A stretch of DNA of 32,964 nucleotides from Paracoccus fontiphilus (lineage in GTDB: Bacteria > Pseudomonadota > Alphaproteobacteria > Rhodobacterales > Rhodobacteraceae). How positions within the stretch are numbered: position 1 is the stretch's first letter; every line of letters begins with the position of its first letter. The stretch lies in NCBI RefSeq assembly GCF_017356265.1, contig NZ_JAFNAW010000039.1:1-32964 (forward strand). Direction: 5' to 3'. The position numbers and the translations under genes are program-made. Positions 8,335-16,217 of this stretch are shown in pieces. Below the pieces are notes generated by a model, which was not told the DNA's origin, searched no databases, and worked only from the letters and a program-made list of their open reading frames with translations.

Positions 8335-8924
8335 TCCCCGACTGGTCCCCGGACCGTCTGCGCCGGGCCCTGACCGTCGCGGCAGGGCCAAGTTCGGATT
8401 ACGACCTGAACCCCGACGTCGCCCCGCCCGCAGGCACCCTGCGGGCGGCGGGCGTCCTTGCAGCCTTTCACGAGGATGACGGGCGGCTGGTCCTGACCAA
8501 GCGCGCATCTGGCCTGCGCCACCATCCGGGCCAGATCGCCCTGCCCGGCGGCAAGGTCGATGCCGGCGACGCCGACGCGATCGCCGCCGCCCTGCGCGAG
8601 GCGCGCGAGGAGGTGGGCCTCGACCCCGCGCAGGTCGACCTGCTGGGCACGCTGCCTCCGCACCGCACCGTCACGGGCTTTGCCGTCACCCCGGTGATCG
8701 GCATCATCCGCGGGTCCTTCCAGCCCCGTCCCGAACCGGGCGAGGTCGACGAGGCCTTCACCCTGCCCTTCGCCCATGTCGCCGACCCGTCCCGTTATCG
8801 GGTCGAGCGCCGCCGCTGGCGCGAGGGCTGGCGCAGCTATCACGCCGCGCCCTTCGGCCCCTACTACCTGTGGGGCGCGACGGCCCGGGTGCTGCTGGGT
8901 CTGGCCAGAAGGATGGCGGCGTGA
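8331..8924 (+). CDS. NUDIX hydrolase, CoA-diphosphatase type (NudL/YeaB-like)
   Basis: The 197-residue protein starts with GTG at 8331 inside the hslO stop (GTGA overlap). LVLTKRASGLRHHPGQIALP just before the box is the UPF0035-type signature of coenzyme A pyrophosphatases. The box itself, GGKVDAGDADAIAAALREAR followed by EEVGL, has the D-for-E spacing of that subgroup. The expected reaction is hydrolysis of CoA to 4'-phosphopantetheine and ADP, with a preference for oxidised CoA in homologues. The overlap with hslO and cca implies translational coupling. Confidence 0.88.
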   Translation: MIPDWSPDRLRRALTVAAGPSSDYDLNPDVAPPAGTLRAAGVLAAFHEDDGRLVLTKRASGLRHHPGQIALPGGKVDAGDADAIAAALREAREEVGLDPAQVDLLGTLPPHRTVTGFAVTPVIGIIRGSFQPRPEPGEVDEAFTLPFAHVADPSRYRVERRRWREGWRSYHAAPFGPYYLWGATARVLLGLARRMAA

Positions 8925-10060
8925 CCCGGCTTCCCGCGTCCATCATGCAGGACCCCGGCCTGCAATCGGTCTTCGACGCCATCCGGGCGGGCGGGCATCG
9001 CGCCTGGCTGGTCGGCGGCGCGGTGCGCAACGCGCTTCTGGGCGAGCCGGTGGGCGACCTGGACCTGGCGACCGATGCACCGCCCGAGGCAGTCACGCAG
9101 CTGGCCCGCGCGGCAGGGCTGAAGCCGGTGCCGACGGGAATCGACCATGGCACGGTGACGGTCGTGGCCGGCGGGCGCGGCTTCGAGGTGACGACGCTGC
9201 GCCACGATGTCGAAACCGACGGACGCCGCGCCGTGGTGGCCTTTTCCGACGACCTGGACCAGGACGCGCGGCGGCGCGACTTCACGATGAACGCGCTTTA
9301 CGCCGATCGGGACGGCACGGTGATCGACCCGGTGGGCGGTCTCGACGATCTGCACGCCCGGCGGCTGCGCTTTGTCGGCGATCCCGCACAGCGCATTGCC
9401 GAGGACTACCTGCGCATCCTGCGTTTTTTCCGCTTTCTCGCCTGGTATGGCCGCGACGCCGATCCGGCGGCGGTCGCCGCCTGCCGCGACGGGCGCGACG
9501 GGCTGGACCGCATCTCGCGAGAGCGCATCGGCCAGGAATTGCGAAAGCTGCTGATGGCCCCCGATCCGGCCCCCGCCGTCCGGCTCATGCGGGATACCGG
9601 CGTGCTGGACAAGGTGCTGCCCGATGCGACGCCAGGGCGGTTCGATGCGCTTCGATCCCCTGCCCCGTGGCTTGCCCGCCTGGCGGCCCTGTCCCAGGCC
9701 GACCTGACCGACGCCCTTCGCTTGTCGCGGCCCGATGCGCGCGGTCATCGCACCCTTGTCACCGCCCTGGCCGAGGACTGGTCCTTCAACCGCATCGCCT
9801 ATCGCCTGACGGGGGACCTGGCCCAGGGCGCGGCGTTGCTGGTGCAGACCGGCGCCTCCGGGCCGCGCCCGGGCTGGACCGACGCGCAGGCCGCCGCCCG
9901 CCCCCTGCCGATCGCCGCGTCCGACCTGCAACCGTATCTTCAAGGCCCCGCCCTGGGGCGCGGGATGAAGGCGGCCGAGGAAGCCTGGATCGAATCGGGC
10001 TTTGCCATGCCCCCGCCTGCCCTGATCGACATCGCCCGTCTGGGCGGAGAGGCCCCATGA
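8921..10060 (+). CDS. cca: CCA-adding tRNA nucleotidyltransferase / poly(A)-polymerase family
   Basis: The 379-residue class II nucleotidyltransferase starts with GTG at 8921, overlapping the previous stop by four bases. AWLVGGAVRNALLGEPVGDLDLAT contains the catalytic DxD pair. RRRDFTMNALYAD is the RRDFTxNA nucleotide-recognition motif, followed by DPVGGLDDLHARRLRFVGDP and RIAEDYLRILRFFRF. The role is maintenance of tRNA 3'-CCA ends. The alphaproteobacterial subgroup lacks an HD domain, and none is visible here. The gene ends in an ATGA overlap with the ABC transporter gene. Confidence 0.95.
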   Translation: MTRLPASIMQDPGLQSVFDAIRAGGHRAWLVGGAVRNALLGEPVGDLDLATDAPPEAVTQLARAAGLKPVPTGIDHGTVTVVAGGRGFEVTTLRHDVETDGRRAVVAFSDDLDQDARRRDFTMNALYADRDGTVIDPVGGLDDLHARRLRFVGDPAQRIAEDYLRILRFFRFLAWYGRDADPAAVAACRDGRDGLDRISRERIGQELRKLLMAPDPAPAVRLMRDTGVLDKVLPDATPGRFDALRSPAPWLARLAALSQADLTDALRLSRPDARGHRTLVTALAEDWSFNRIAYRLTGDLAQGAALLVQTGASGPRPGWTDAQAAARPLPIAASDLQPYLQGPALGRGMKAAEEAWIESGFAMPPPALIDIARLGGEAP

Positions 10061-11901
10061 CGTTTCACCACCACCTCGGCCGCCTGATCGACGCCTTCCG
10101 TCCGGCGGAGGGCCCGCCGCCCGCCACCCTGCTGGCCTTCTTCCGCTGGTGCCTGTCCGGTGCCTGGGGCGGGCTGGCGCTGGCGGCCGTCGCCTCGGCC
10201 CTGGGGGGTGTCGCCGACGTGGTGGGGGCGGTCCTGCTGGGCTGGGTCGTCGATGCCATCGCCACCGGCACGCCCGAAGCGCTGTGGAGCCGGAACGGGC
10301 TTCTGATCGCGGCCTTCGTGGGCTTCTTCCTGCTGCTGCGGCCGCTGATCTTCGGCTTCTCGACGGCGACCAGCAGCGTGATCATCGGGCCGAACGTGCT
10401 GCCGCTGGTGCTGTCGCGGATTCACCGCTGGACCATGGGCCATTCGGTCGCCTTCTTCGACAACGACTTCGCCGGGCGGCTGGCGCAGAAGCAGATGCAG
10501 ACCGCCCGCGCCGTCACCGACGTGGCATCGGAAATGGTGAACGTGGTGGCCTTTGCGCTGGCCTCGGTCCTGGGGTCGGCGGCTTTCCTGGTGTCGGTCG
10601 ATACCTGGGGCGCGGTCGCGCTGATCCTGTGGATGGGGGCCTATCTGGGGCTGATCCGGTTCTTCCTGCCGCGCATCCGGGCGAAATCCGGCGCCCGCGC
10701 GTCCGCCCGGGCGATGATCACGGGCCAGGTCGTCGATACCATCACCAACATCAAGACCGTCAAGCTGTTCGCCCATGCCGAACACGAGGACCGCGCCGCC
10801 TTGGGCGCCATGGCCGGTTTCCGCGAACGCGCGCTGGATTTCGGGGTGGTCAGCAGCACCTTCCGCATGTCGCTGATGGTGATCGCGGGCGTGCTGCCGG
10901 TGATCCTGGTCGGCGGGTCCATCATGCTGTGGCGGCAGGGACAGGCCACGCCGGGCGACGTGGCGGCGGCGGGGGCCATCGCCATGCGCCTGTCGCAGAT
11001 GACCGGCTGGGTCAGCATGGCGCTGATGGGCATCTGGGGCAGCGTGGGCGAGGTCGAGGACGGCATGAAGACCCTGTCGCCCGCCCATGCCCTGACCGAT
11101 GCGCCCGATGCCGTTCCGCTGGAGAATGTCGCGGGCCGGGTCGATTTCGACGGCGTCGGCTTCGCCTATGGCCGCGACGACGGCGGCCTGCGCGACCTGG
11201 ACCTGCATATCCGCCCGGGCGAGAAGGTGGGCATCGTCGGCGCATCCGGCGCGGGCAAGTCCACGCTGGTCGCGCTGCTCTTGCGGCTTTACGACGTGGA
11301 AAAGGGCGCGATCCGGATCGACGGAAAGGACCTGCGCCATGTCACGCAGGAAAGCCTCCGCCGCCAGATCGGCATGGTCACGCAGGAAACCGCGATGTTC
11401 AACCGATCCGCCCGCGACAACATCCTGTATGGCCGTCCCGGCGCCTCCCAGGCCGAGGTGGAGGCTGCCGCCAGGGCGGCCGAGGCGCATGACTTCATCC
11501 TGACGCTTCAGGACCATCAGGGCCGCAAGGGTTATGACGCGCATCTGGGCGAACGGGGCGTCAAGCTCTCGGGCGGGCAGCGCCAGCGGATCGCCCTGGC
11601 CCGCGCCTTCCTGAAGGACGCCCCGATCCTGGTCCTGGACGAGGCGACAAGCGCGCTGGACAGCGAGGTCGAGGCGCAGGTCCAGGACGCCTTGGTGCGC
11701 GCCATGAAGGGCAAGACGGTGCTGGCCATCGCGCACCGCCTGTCCACCATCGCAGAACTGGACCGGATCATCGTCCTGGACGCGGGCCGCATCGTGGAAC
11801 AGGGCAGCCACGACCAGCTTCTGGCGCGCGGCGGGCTTTACGCCCGCTACTGGAATCGGCAATCGGGCGGCTTCCTGGGAACCGAGGAGGCGGCCGAATG
11901 A
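10057..11901 (+). CDS. ABC-type exporter, fused membrane and ATPase domains
   Basis: The 614-residue half-transporter is expected to act as a dimer in the inner membrane. The membrane domain (about 40-330) has helices such as LALAAVASALGGVADVVGAV and the exporter-type cytoplasmic loop segment GHSVAFFDNDFAGRLAQKQM. The ATPase domain (about 360-600) has Walker A GASGAGKS, signature LSGGQRQRIALARA, Walker B ILVLDEATSALD and the switch His in IAHRLSTI. It resembles MsbA/ATM1-type multidrug and lipid exporters. The substrate is not inferable, and the neighbours (cca, RNA methyltransferase) give no hint. The ATG overlaps the cca stop. Confidence 0.92.
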   Translation: MTFHHHLGRLIDAFRPAEGPPPATLLAFFRWCLSGAWGGLALAAVASALGGVADVVGAVLLGWVVDAIATGTPEALWSRNGLLIAAFVGFFLLLRPLIFGFSTATSSVIIGPNVLPLVLSRIHRWTMGHSVAFFDNDFAGRLAQKQMQTARAVTDVASEMVNVVAFALASVLGSAAFLVSVDTWGAVALILWMGAYLGLIRFFLPRIRAKSGARASARAMITGQVVDTITNIKTVKLFAHAEHEDRAALGAMAGFRERALDFGVVSSTFRMSLMVIAGVLPVILVGGSIMLWRQGQATPGDVAAAGAIAMRLSQMTGWVSMALMGIWGSVGEVEDGMKTLSPAHALTDAPDAVPLENVAGRVDFDGVGFAYGRDDGGLRDLDLHIRPGEKVGIVGASGAGKSTLVALLLRLYDVEKGAIRIDGKDLRHVTQESLRRQIGMVTQETAMFNRSARDNILYGRPGASQAEVEAAARAAEAHDFILTLQDHQGRKGYDAHLGERGVKLSGGQRQRIALARAFLKDAPILVLDEATSALDSEVEAQVQDALVRAMKGKTVLAIAHRLSTIAELDRIIVLDAGRIVEQGSHDQLLARGGLYARYWNRQSGGFLGTEEAAE

Positions 11902-13121
11902 CCCTGTGGCGCGTCGAACGCCTGGGCCGGCGCGGCGATGGCGTGGCGGTCAGCGACAGGGGCCGCGCCCTGGCCCCCCTGACCCTGCCCGGCGAGGAGA
12001 TCGAGGGCGAGCCCCAGGCCGGCCGCATCGCCGCCCCCCGGATCGTCACGCCTTCGGCGGACCGGGTGCGGCCCGTTTGCGCGCATTACCGCGCCTGCGG
12101 GGGCTGTTCGCTGATGCACGCCTCTGACGGCTTCACGACTGCCTGGAAGCGGCAGGTGGTCGAGGCAGCCCTGGCGGCCCGTGGCCTGCCCGCGCCGGTC
12201 ACGGGGGTGCATGTCTCGCCCCCGCTGTCGCGGCGGCGGGCGGTCCTGTCGGGCAGGCGGACCAAAAAGGGCGCCCTGGTGGGTTTTCACGCCCGCGCCT
12301 CGGACGTGATCGTGGATCTGGCCGAATGCCATGTCATGCGGCCCGAGATCACCGCCGCCCTGCCCCTGCTGCGGCGGATCACCGTGGCGGGCGCCTCGCG
12401 CGGCGGGGAACTGACGCTGACCGTGATCCACGGTCCCGCCGGCCTGGATGTGACCGTCACCGGCGGCAAGCCGATGGAACCCGCGCTGTTCCAGACCCTT
12501 GCGGCCCTGGCCGGGGAAGGCGATCTGGCGCGGCTCACCTGGGACGGGCAGTCGATCACCCGCCGGTCCCCTGCGCTGCCCATGGGCCGCGCGCGGGTCG
12601 TGCCCCCGCCCGGCGGCTTTCTGCAGGCGACGCTGGACGGCGAGGCCGCGCTGGTGGACGCCGTTCGCGACTTCACCCGCGGCGCCTCGCGCATCGTGGA
12701 TCTGTTTTCCGGCTGCGGGACGTTTTCGCTGCCGCTTGCCGAGGGCGCGGCCGTGATGGCCGTCGAGGGCTTGGCCGCGCCGCTGGCCGCGCTTGATGCT
12801 GGATGGCGGGGGGCGCCCGGCCTGAACCAGGTCAGGACGCAGATTCGCGATCTGGCCCGGCGCCCCCTGCTGGCGGACGAACTGGCCGGTTTTGACGCAA
12901 TCGTGATCGACCCGCCGCGCGCAGGGGCCGAGGCGCAGGCACGGGAAATCGCCGCCTCGCGCGTGGGCAGGGTTGCCTTCGTCGCCTGCGACCCGGTGAA
13001 TTTCTCAAGGGATGCGCAGATTCTTGCTGATGGGGGTTTCGTGCTGTCGCGGTTGTCCGTGGTTGACCAGTTCCGGTGGTCGCCCCATGTCGAAATCGTC
13101 GCGGGATTCGTCAGAAGCTAG
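11898..13121 (+). CDS. TrmA/RlmD-family RNA (uracil-5-)-methyltransferase
   Basis: The 407-residue protein starts in an ATGA overlap with the ABC gene. The N-terminus (MTLWRVERLGRRGDGVAVSD) is a short TRAM-like RNA-binding region. CAHYRACGGCSLMH with a later Cys (LAECHVM) supplies the four ligands of the iron-sulfur cluster typical of RlmD-like enzymes. VDLFSGCGTFSLPLAEGA is the SAM-binding motif. IDPPRAGAEAQ and VACDPVNFSRD (catalytic Cys) complete the active site. It should methylate a uridine in rRNA (RlmC/RlmD type) or tRNA. The exact target site cannot be told from sequence. It is the last gene of the overlapping run. Confidence 0.9.
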   Translation: MTLWRVERLGRRGDGVAVSDRGRALAPLTLPGEEIEGEPQAGRIAAPRIVTPSADRVRPVCAHYRACGGCSLMHASDGFTTAWKRQVVEAALAARGLPAPVTGVHVSPPLSRRRAVLSGRRTKKGALVGFHARASDVIVDLAECHVMRPEITAALPLLRRITVAGASRGGELTLTVIHGPAGLDVTVTGGKPMEPALFQTLAALAGEGDLARLTWDGQSITRRSPALPMGRARVVPPPGGFLQATLDGEAALVDAVRDFTRGASRIVDLFSGCGTFSLPLAEGAAVMAVEGLAAPLAALDAGWRGAPGLNQVRTQIRDLARRPLLADELAGFDAIVIDPPRAGAEAQAREIAASRVGRVAFVACDPVNFSRDAQILADGGFVLSRLSVVDQFRWSPHVEIVAGFVRS

Positions 13122-13134
13122 TCAAATCCCATGG

Positions 13135-13161
13135 TTTTATGGTACTTGAAGCACCATAAAA
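13135..13161 (+). terminator. AT-rich hairpin after the RNA methyltransferase gene
   Basis: TTTTATGGT (13135-13143) pairs perfectly with ACCATAAAA (13153-13161) around a 9-base loop, in an AT-rich gap unlike the surrounding GC-rich sequence. It lies 13 bases past the stop of the five-gene run and 25 bases before the next start. It could end the operon, or be an operator-like palindrome for the downstream lipoprotein gene. There is no G/C-rich stem, so termination strength is uncertain. Confidence 0.45.
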
Positions 13162-13185
13162 AATTCAGAAACGTCAGAGGCAGTG

Positions 13186-13701
13186 ATGATAAAGGCAACC
13201 CGTCGCACCGTCACGTTATCGATGCTCGCCTTGCTGGCAGCATGTGGCAAACCCCCAAGCAAGTTCAAGGCCTATAACGGGCCCGCCGTGACGCAGGTGG
13301 TCGTGAACAAGAGCGACCGCAAGATGTATCTTCTGCACGGCACCACCGTGCTGAAATCCTATGAGGTGGGCCTGGGCAACGTGCCCGTCGGCCACAAGCA
13401 GTTCGAGGGCGACGGCAAGACGCCCGAGGGCGTCTACTTCATCGACCGCTTCAATCCGCGCAGCCGGTATCACCTGTCGGTCGGGGTATCCTATCCGAAC
13501 CAGCAGGATGCCGCCCTTGCCACCGCGCTGGGCCGGCACGCGGGCGGGGACATCTTCATCCACGGCCGCGGCCCCGAGGGGAACCGCTTTGCCCAGAAGA
13601 ACCGCGACTGGACCGCGGGCTGCATCGCCGTGAAGGACGAGGAGATCGAGGAAGTCTACGCGATGCTGCGCCCCGGCGTGCCGATCGTCATCAATCCCTG
13701 A
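13186..13701 (+). CDS. L,D-transpeptidase (YkuD) lipoprotein
   Basis: The 171-residue predicted envelope lipoprotein has a signal peptide with lipobox LLAACGKPP. The YkuD domain follows from about residue 35 (VTQVVVNKSDRKMYLLHG, with the family's leading strand). The catalytic motifs are IFIHGRGPEG and DWTAGCIAVKDEEI (H...S/T-x-G-C). It forms or remodels 3-3 cross-links in peptidoglycan, or anchors proteins to it. ATG at 13186 is chosen because the AGAGG site is 5 bases upstream, while the GTG three bases earlier is too close. A strong hairpin terminator follows. Confidence 0.9.
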   Translation: MIKATRRTVTLSMLALLAACGKPPSKFKAYNGPAVTQVVVNKSDRKMYLLHGTTVLKSYEVGLGNVPVGHKQFEGDGKTPEGVYFIDRFNPRSRYHLSVGVSYPNQQDAALATALGRHAGGDIFIHGRGPEGNRFAQKNRDWTAGCIAVKDEEIEEVYAMLRPGVPIVINP

Positions 13702-13713
13702 TCCCGGACGAAC

Positions 13714-13738
13714 AAGGCCCCGGATGTCCGGGGCCTTT
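13714..13738 (+). terminator. Rho-independent terminator between convergent genes
   Basis: The stem AAGGCCCCGGA (13714-13724) pairs with TCCGGGGCCTT (13727-13737) across a very short loop, followed by a T. It lies 13 bases after the L,D-transpeptidase stop and just before the stop of the opposing CAP-domain gene. The near-perfect palindrome has A-rich and T-rich flanks, so it probably serves both strands. Confidence 0.8.
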
Positions 13739-13749
13739 GTGCATGGCGC

Positions 13750-14262
13750 CTAGCTGCCCGTCAGCAGCGTCCACCAGACCTTGCCCGAAGATTCCTGATA
13801 CCACGCGAAGCCCAGGTTCGTGGCGGACGGGTCCATGATGACGTCGCGGGTGTCGCGCGTGGCCATCCAGGCCGTCAGCGTCTGGATGTCGTTCTCGTAG
13901 GTTTCCGAGATGTTCTCGCCCACGATGGTGCCGAAATAGCCGGCGCGGCGGGCGCGATCCAGCGGCGACGAGCCGTCCGAGCCCCAGTGCCAGGCGCGGT
14001 TCTGGGCCGACATGTCGCGCGAATGGGCCAGGGCCGCGGCCGACAGTTGCGGGTTCAGCGTCAGCGGAGGGGCGGCGATGTTTCCGCGCAACGTGTTGAT
14101 TTGCTGCAACACGCGCACCGGAATCTGCTGCGCCTCGGCCTCGTTGATCTGGTGGGCGACGGGCATCGCCTGCCCGTCGGGCGCCACAGGCGGCAGGCTG
14201 CGGGGCATGCACGCGGCAAGCGCCATCAGCGACGTCAGAGCGATCACCTTGTAATACGGCAT
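13750..14262 (-). CDS. CAP/SCP-domain lipoprotein
   Basis: The 170-residue protein has a lipoprotein signal (ALTSLMALAACMPRS). A CAP (cysteine-rich secretory protein, PR-1-like) domain follows from about residue 50 to the end. Family landmarks are LQQINTLRG, LSAAALAHSRDMSAQNRAWHWGSDG (first cavity His), GENISE, WMATRDTRDVIMDPSATNLGFAW and WWTLL. Bacterial CAP proteins of this type are secreted or membrane-anchored and poorly characterised. Placement between two L,D-transpeptidase genes suggests an envelope role, which is inference. It is transcribed divergently from the Tat-signal transpeptidase gene. Confidence 0.85.
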   Translation of the reverse strand: MPYYKVIALTSLMALAACMPRSLPPVAPDGQAMPVAHQINEAEAQQIPVRVLQQINTLRGNIAAPPLTLNPQLSAAALAHSRDMSAQNRAWHWGSDGSSPLDRARRAGYFGTIVGENISETYENDIQTLTAWMATRDTRDVIMDPSATNLGFAWYQESSGKVWWTLLTGS

Positions 14263-14382
14263 GTTTTCGCCATCCCTCGTTCTTGTTGCGCGCAGATCTA
14301 GCGAAAGCGGCGGAAACGATCAAACGCAAGAATCCGTGAGGGCGGCGGTTTGTGGCAACTTGGCCGCTGACACCGCTTTGAT

Positions 14383-14410
14383 TTGCCGGAATCACCGGTC
14401 GGGATTATAC
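14383..14410 (+). promoter_or_regulatory. Candidate sigma-70-type promoter upstream of the second L,D-transpeptidase gene
   Basis: TTGCCG at 14383-14388 and TTATAC at 14405-14410 are separated by 16 bases. They end 69 bases before the ATG at 14480. The surrounding 217-base divergent gap (14263-14479) shows nothing else I can name. Confidence 0.35.
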
Positions 14411-14479
14411 GCGATCCCTGCCGTACAAGGCGAAGTGGCCAAGGCCGTCTAGCAAGAACGGCTACCCATCGAAGGACAC

Positions 14480-15142
14480 ATGATGATGAGCAGGTCATCC
14501 GACATCAACCGCCGTGCCTTTCTGGGCTCGGCCGCCGCGCTTGGCGCGGCAGGGCTGGCGATGCCGTCGCTGGCGCAGCAGATCGACCCTTATACCGGCC
14601 AGGTCCTCCAGGGCGCGGCGGTGCCGGGCCAGGCCCCCGACGTCGGCACCTATACGGTCGATCCCAATGCCGACGCGCGCCGCAACCAGTCCTCGTTCCA
14701 CACCCGGCATTGGAGCGACTATTATTCGGAACTGGGCAAGGGCGTGATCCTGGCGGACATCACCTCGCGCGCCATCCACTTCTGGTCGGGCGACGGAAGC
14801 ACGCAACTGGTCTTCCCCTGCTCGATCCCCATCAGCGAGGAACTGACCAAGCGAGGCCAGACCGAGATCGTGCGCAAGGCCGAAAAGCCGGTCTGGACGC
14901 CCACCCCCAGCATGAGGGAAAAGGACCCGAACCTTCCCCAGCAGGTCGCGGGCGGCGCGCCCGAGAACCCCCTGGGCATGTATGCGCTGTATCTGGGCTG
15001 GCCCGCCTACCTGATCCACGGCACCCACGACACCCGCAAGATCGGCCGCAAGTCGTCCAGCGGCTGCTATGGCCTTTACAACGAGCATATCACCCGGCTC
15101 TACGCCGTGGCCGAGGTCGGAACGCAGGTCACGGTGTTCTGA
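14480..15142 (+). CDS. L,D-transpeptidase (YkuD) with Tat signal
   Basis: The protein is about 220 residues. The N-terminus NRRAFLGSAAALGAAGLAMP is a twin-arginine export signal, ending near SLAQQ. The YkuD catalytic block near residues 180-205 reads YLIHGTHDTRKIGRKSSSGC followed by YGLYNEH, with the catalytic His and Cys in place. The predicted role is periplasmic peptidoglycan 3-3 cross-linking or related transfer. Three ATG codons (14480, 14483, 14486) are in frame. The GAAGGA site at 14471 favours the first two. A terminator follows the stop. Confidence 0.9.
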   Translation: MMMSRSSDINRRAFLGSAAALGAAGLAMPSLAQQIDPYTGQVLQGAAVPGQAPDVGTYTVDPNADARRNQSSFHTRHWSDYYSELGKGVILADITSRAIHFWSGDGSTQLVFPCSIPISEELTKRGQTEIVRKAEKPVWTPTPSMREKDPNLPQQVAGGAPENPLGMYALYLGWPAYLIHGTHDTRKIGRKSSSGCYGLYNEHITRLYAVAEVGTQVTVF

Positions 15143-15158
15143 CCGCCTTGCCGCGCAG

Positions 15159-15183
15159 AAGGGGCCGTCCTGCGGCCCCTTTT
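15159..15183 (+). terminator. Rho-independent terminator between L,D-transpeptidase and hemH
   Basis: AAGGGGCCG (15159-15167) pairs with CGGCCCCTT (15173-15181) across a 5-base loop, followed by TT. It lies in the short gap between convergent genes and can end transcripts on both strands. Confidence 0.8.
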
Positions 15184-15188
15184 CCGTT

Positions 15189-16217
15189 TCAGACCCAGCC
15201 CGCGATGTTGTCGCGCACCACCGCCAGCATCACCTCGACATGGGCGGGATCGTCGTTCAGGCAGGGGATGTAGGTGAACCCCTTGCCCCCCGCGTGTTCG
15301 AAGCTTTCGCGGATCTCGCCGTTGATCTCCTCCAGCGTCTCGATGCAGTCGGCGGCAAAGGCGGGCGAGATCACGGCGATGTCGGTGATGCCGCGCCTGG
15401 CCAGTTCGGCCACGTGCTCGACCGTGTAGGGGCGCAGCCATTCCTCGGTCCCGAAGACGGACTGGAAGGTGGTGTCGATGACACCGTCGGGCCAGCCCAA
15501 TGCCTCCTTCAGCAGGCGCGAGGTCTTCTGGCACTGGCAATGATAGGGATCGCCTTCCAGCAGATAGCGCTTCGGCATCCCGTGATAGCTGGCCACCAGC
15601 TTGGCGGGCACGGTGTCGCCAAGCGCGCGGCGCACCGACGCCGCCAGCGCGCCGATATAGTCGGGCCGGTCGAAGTAAGGTTCGCAGGTGCGCACGGCGG
15701 GCTGCCATTTCTGCACCATCAGCGCGCGGAACAGCTGGTCGTTCGCCGTGGCCGAGGTCGCGCCCGCGTATTGCGGATAAAGCGGCAGGAACACGATGCG
15801 CTGGCAGCCCGCCTTGACCATGCGCTCCAGCACGTCCTGCGTGGACGGGTTGCCATAGCGCATGCAGAAATCGACCATCACCGCATCGCCCCATTCGGCG
15901 GTGGCGCGGGCGCGCAGCGCCTCGGCCTGGGACCGGGTGATGGTCATCAGCGGGCTTTCGTTCTTGTCCTCGTTCCAGATCAGCTTGTAGTTCTTGCCCG
16001 AGGTGAACGGCCGCTTGGTCAGGATGATGCCCTGCAGCAGCGGCTGCCATTTCCAGGCCGGATAGTCGATGACACGCTTGTCCGACAGGAATTCGTTCAG
16101 ATATCGGCGCATCGACCAGTAGTCATAGCCGTCAGGCGTGCCCAGGTTGGCGATCAGGATTCCGGTCTTCTTCGGCGGGATCGAGGGGTGGTCGGCAGGC
16201 GCGTGGGCTGGCTTCAT
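15189..16217 (-). CDS. hemH: Ferrochelatase
   Basis: The 342-residue enzyme inserts Fe2+ into protoporphyrin IX, the last step of heme synthesis, at the inner-membrane face. TGILIANLGTPDGYDYWSMR is the N-terminal signature. ASYHGMPKRYLLEGDPYHCQ holds the metal-site His. ISPAFAADCIETLEEINGEI carries the conserved Glu, and FTYIPCLNDDPAHV is near the end. Length is normal. The start overlaps the stop of the upstream methyltransferase gene by four bases (ATGA), so the two are probably coupled. Confidence 0.97.
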   Translation of the reverse strand: MKPAHAPADHPSIPPKKTGILIANLGTPDGYDYWSMRRYLNEFLSDKRVIDYPAWKWQPLLQGIILTKRPFTSGKNYKLIWNEDKNESPLMTITRSQAEALRARATAEWGDAVMVDFCMRYGNPSTQDVLERMVKAGCQRIVFLPLYPQYAGATSATANDQLFRALMVQKWQPAVRTCEPYFDRPDYIGALAASVRRALGDTVPAKLVASYHGMPKRYLLEGDPYHCQCQKTSRLLKEALGWPDGVIDTTFQSVFGTEEWLRPYTVEHVAELARRGITDIAVISPAFAADCIETLEEINGEIRESFEHAGGKGFTYIPCLNDDPAHVEVMLAVVRDNIAGWV

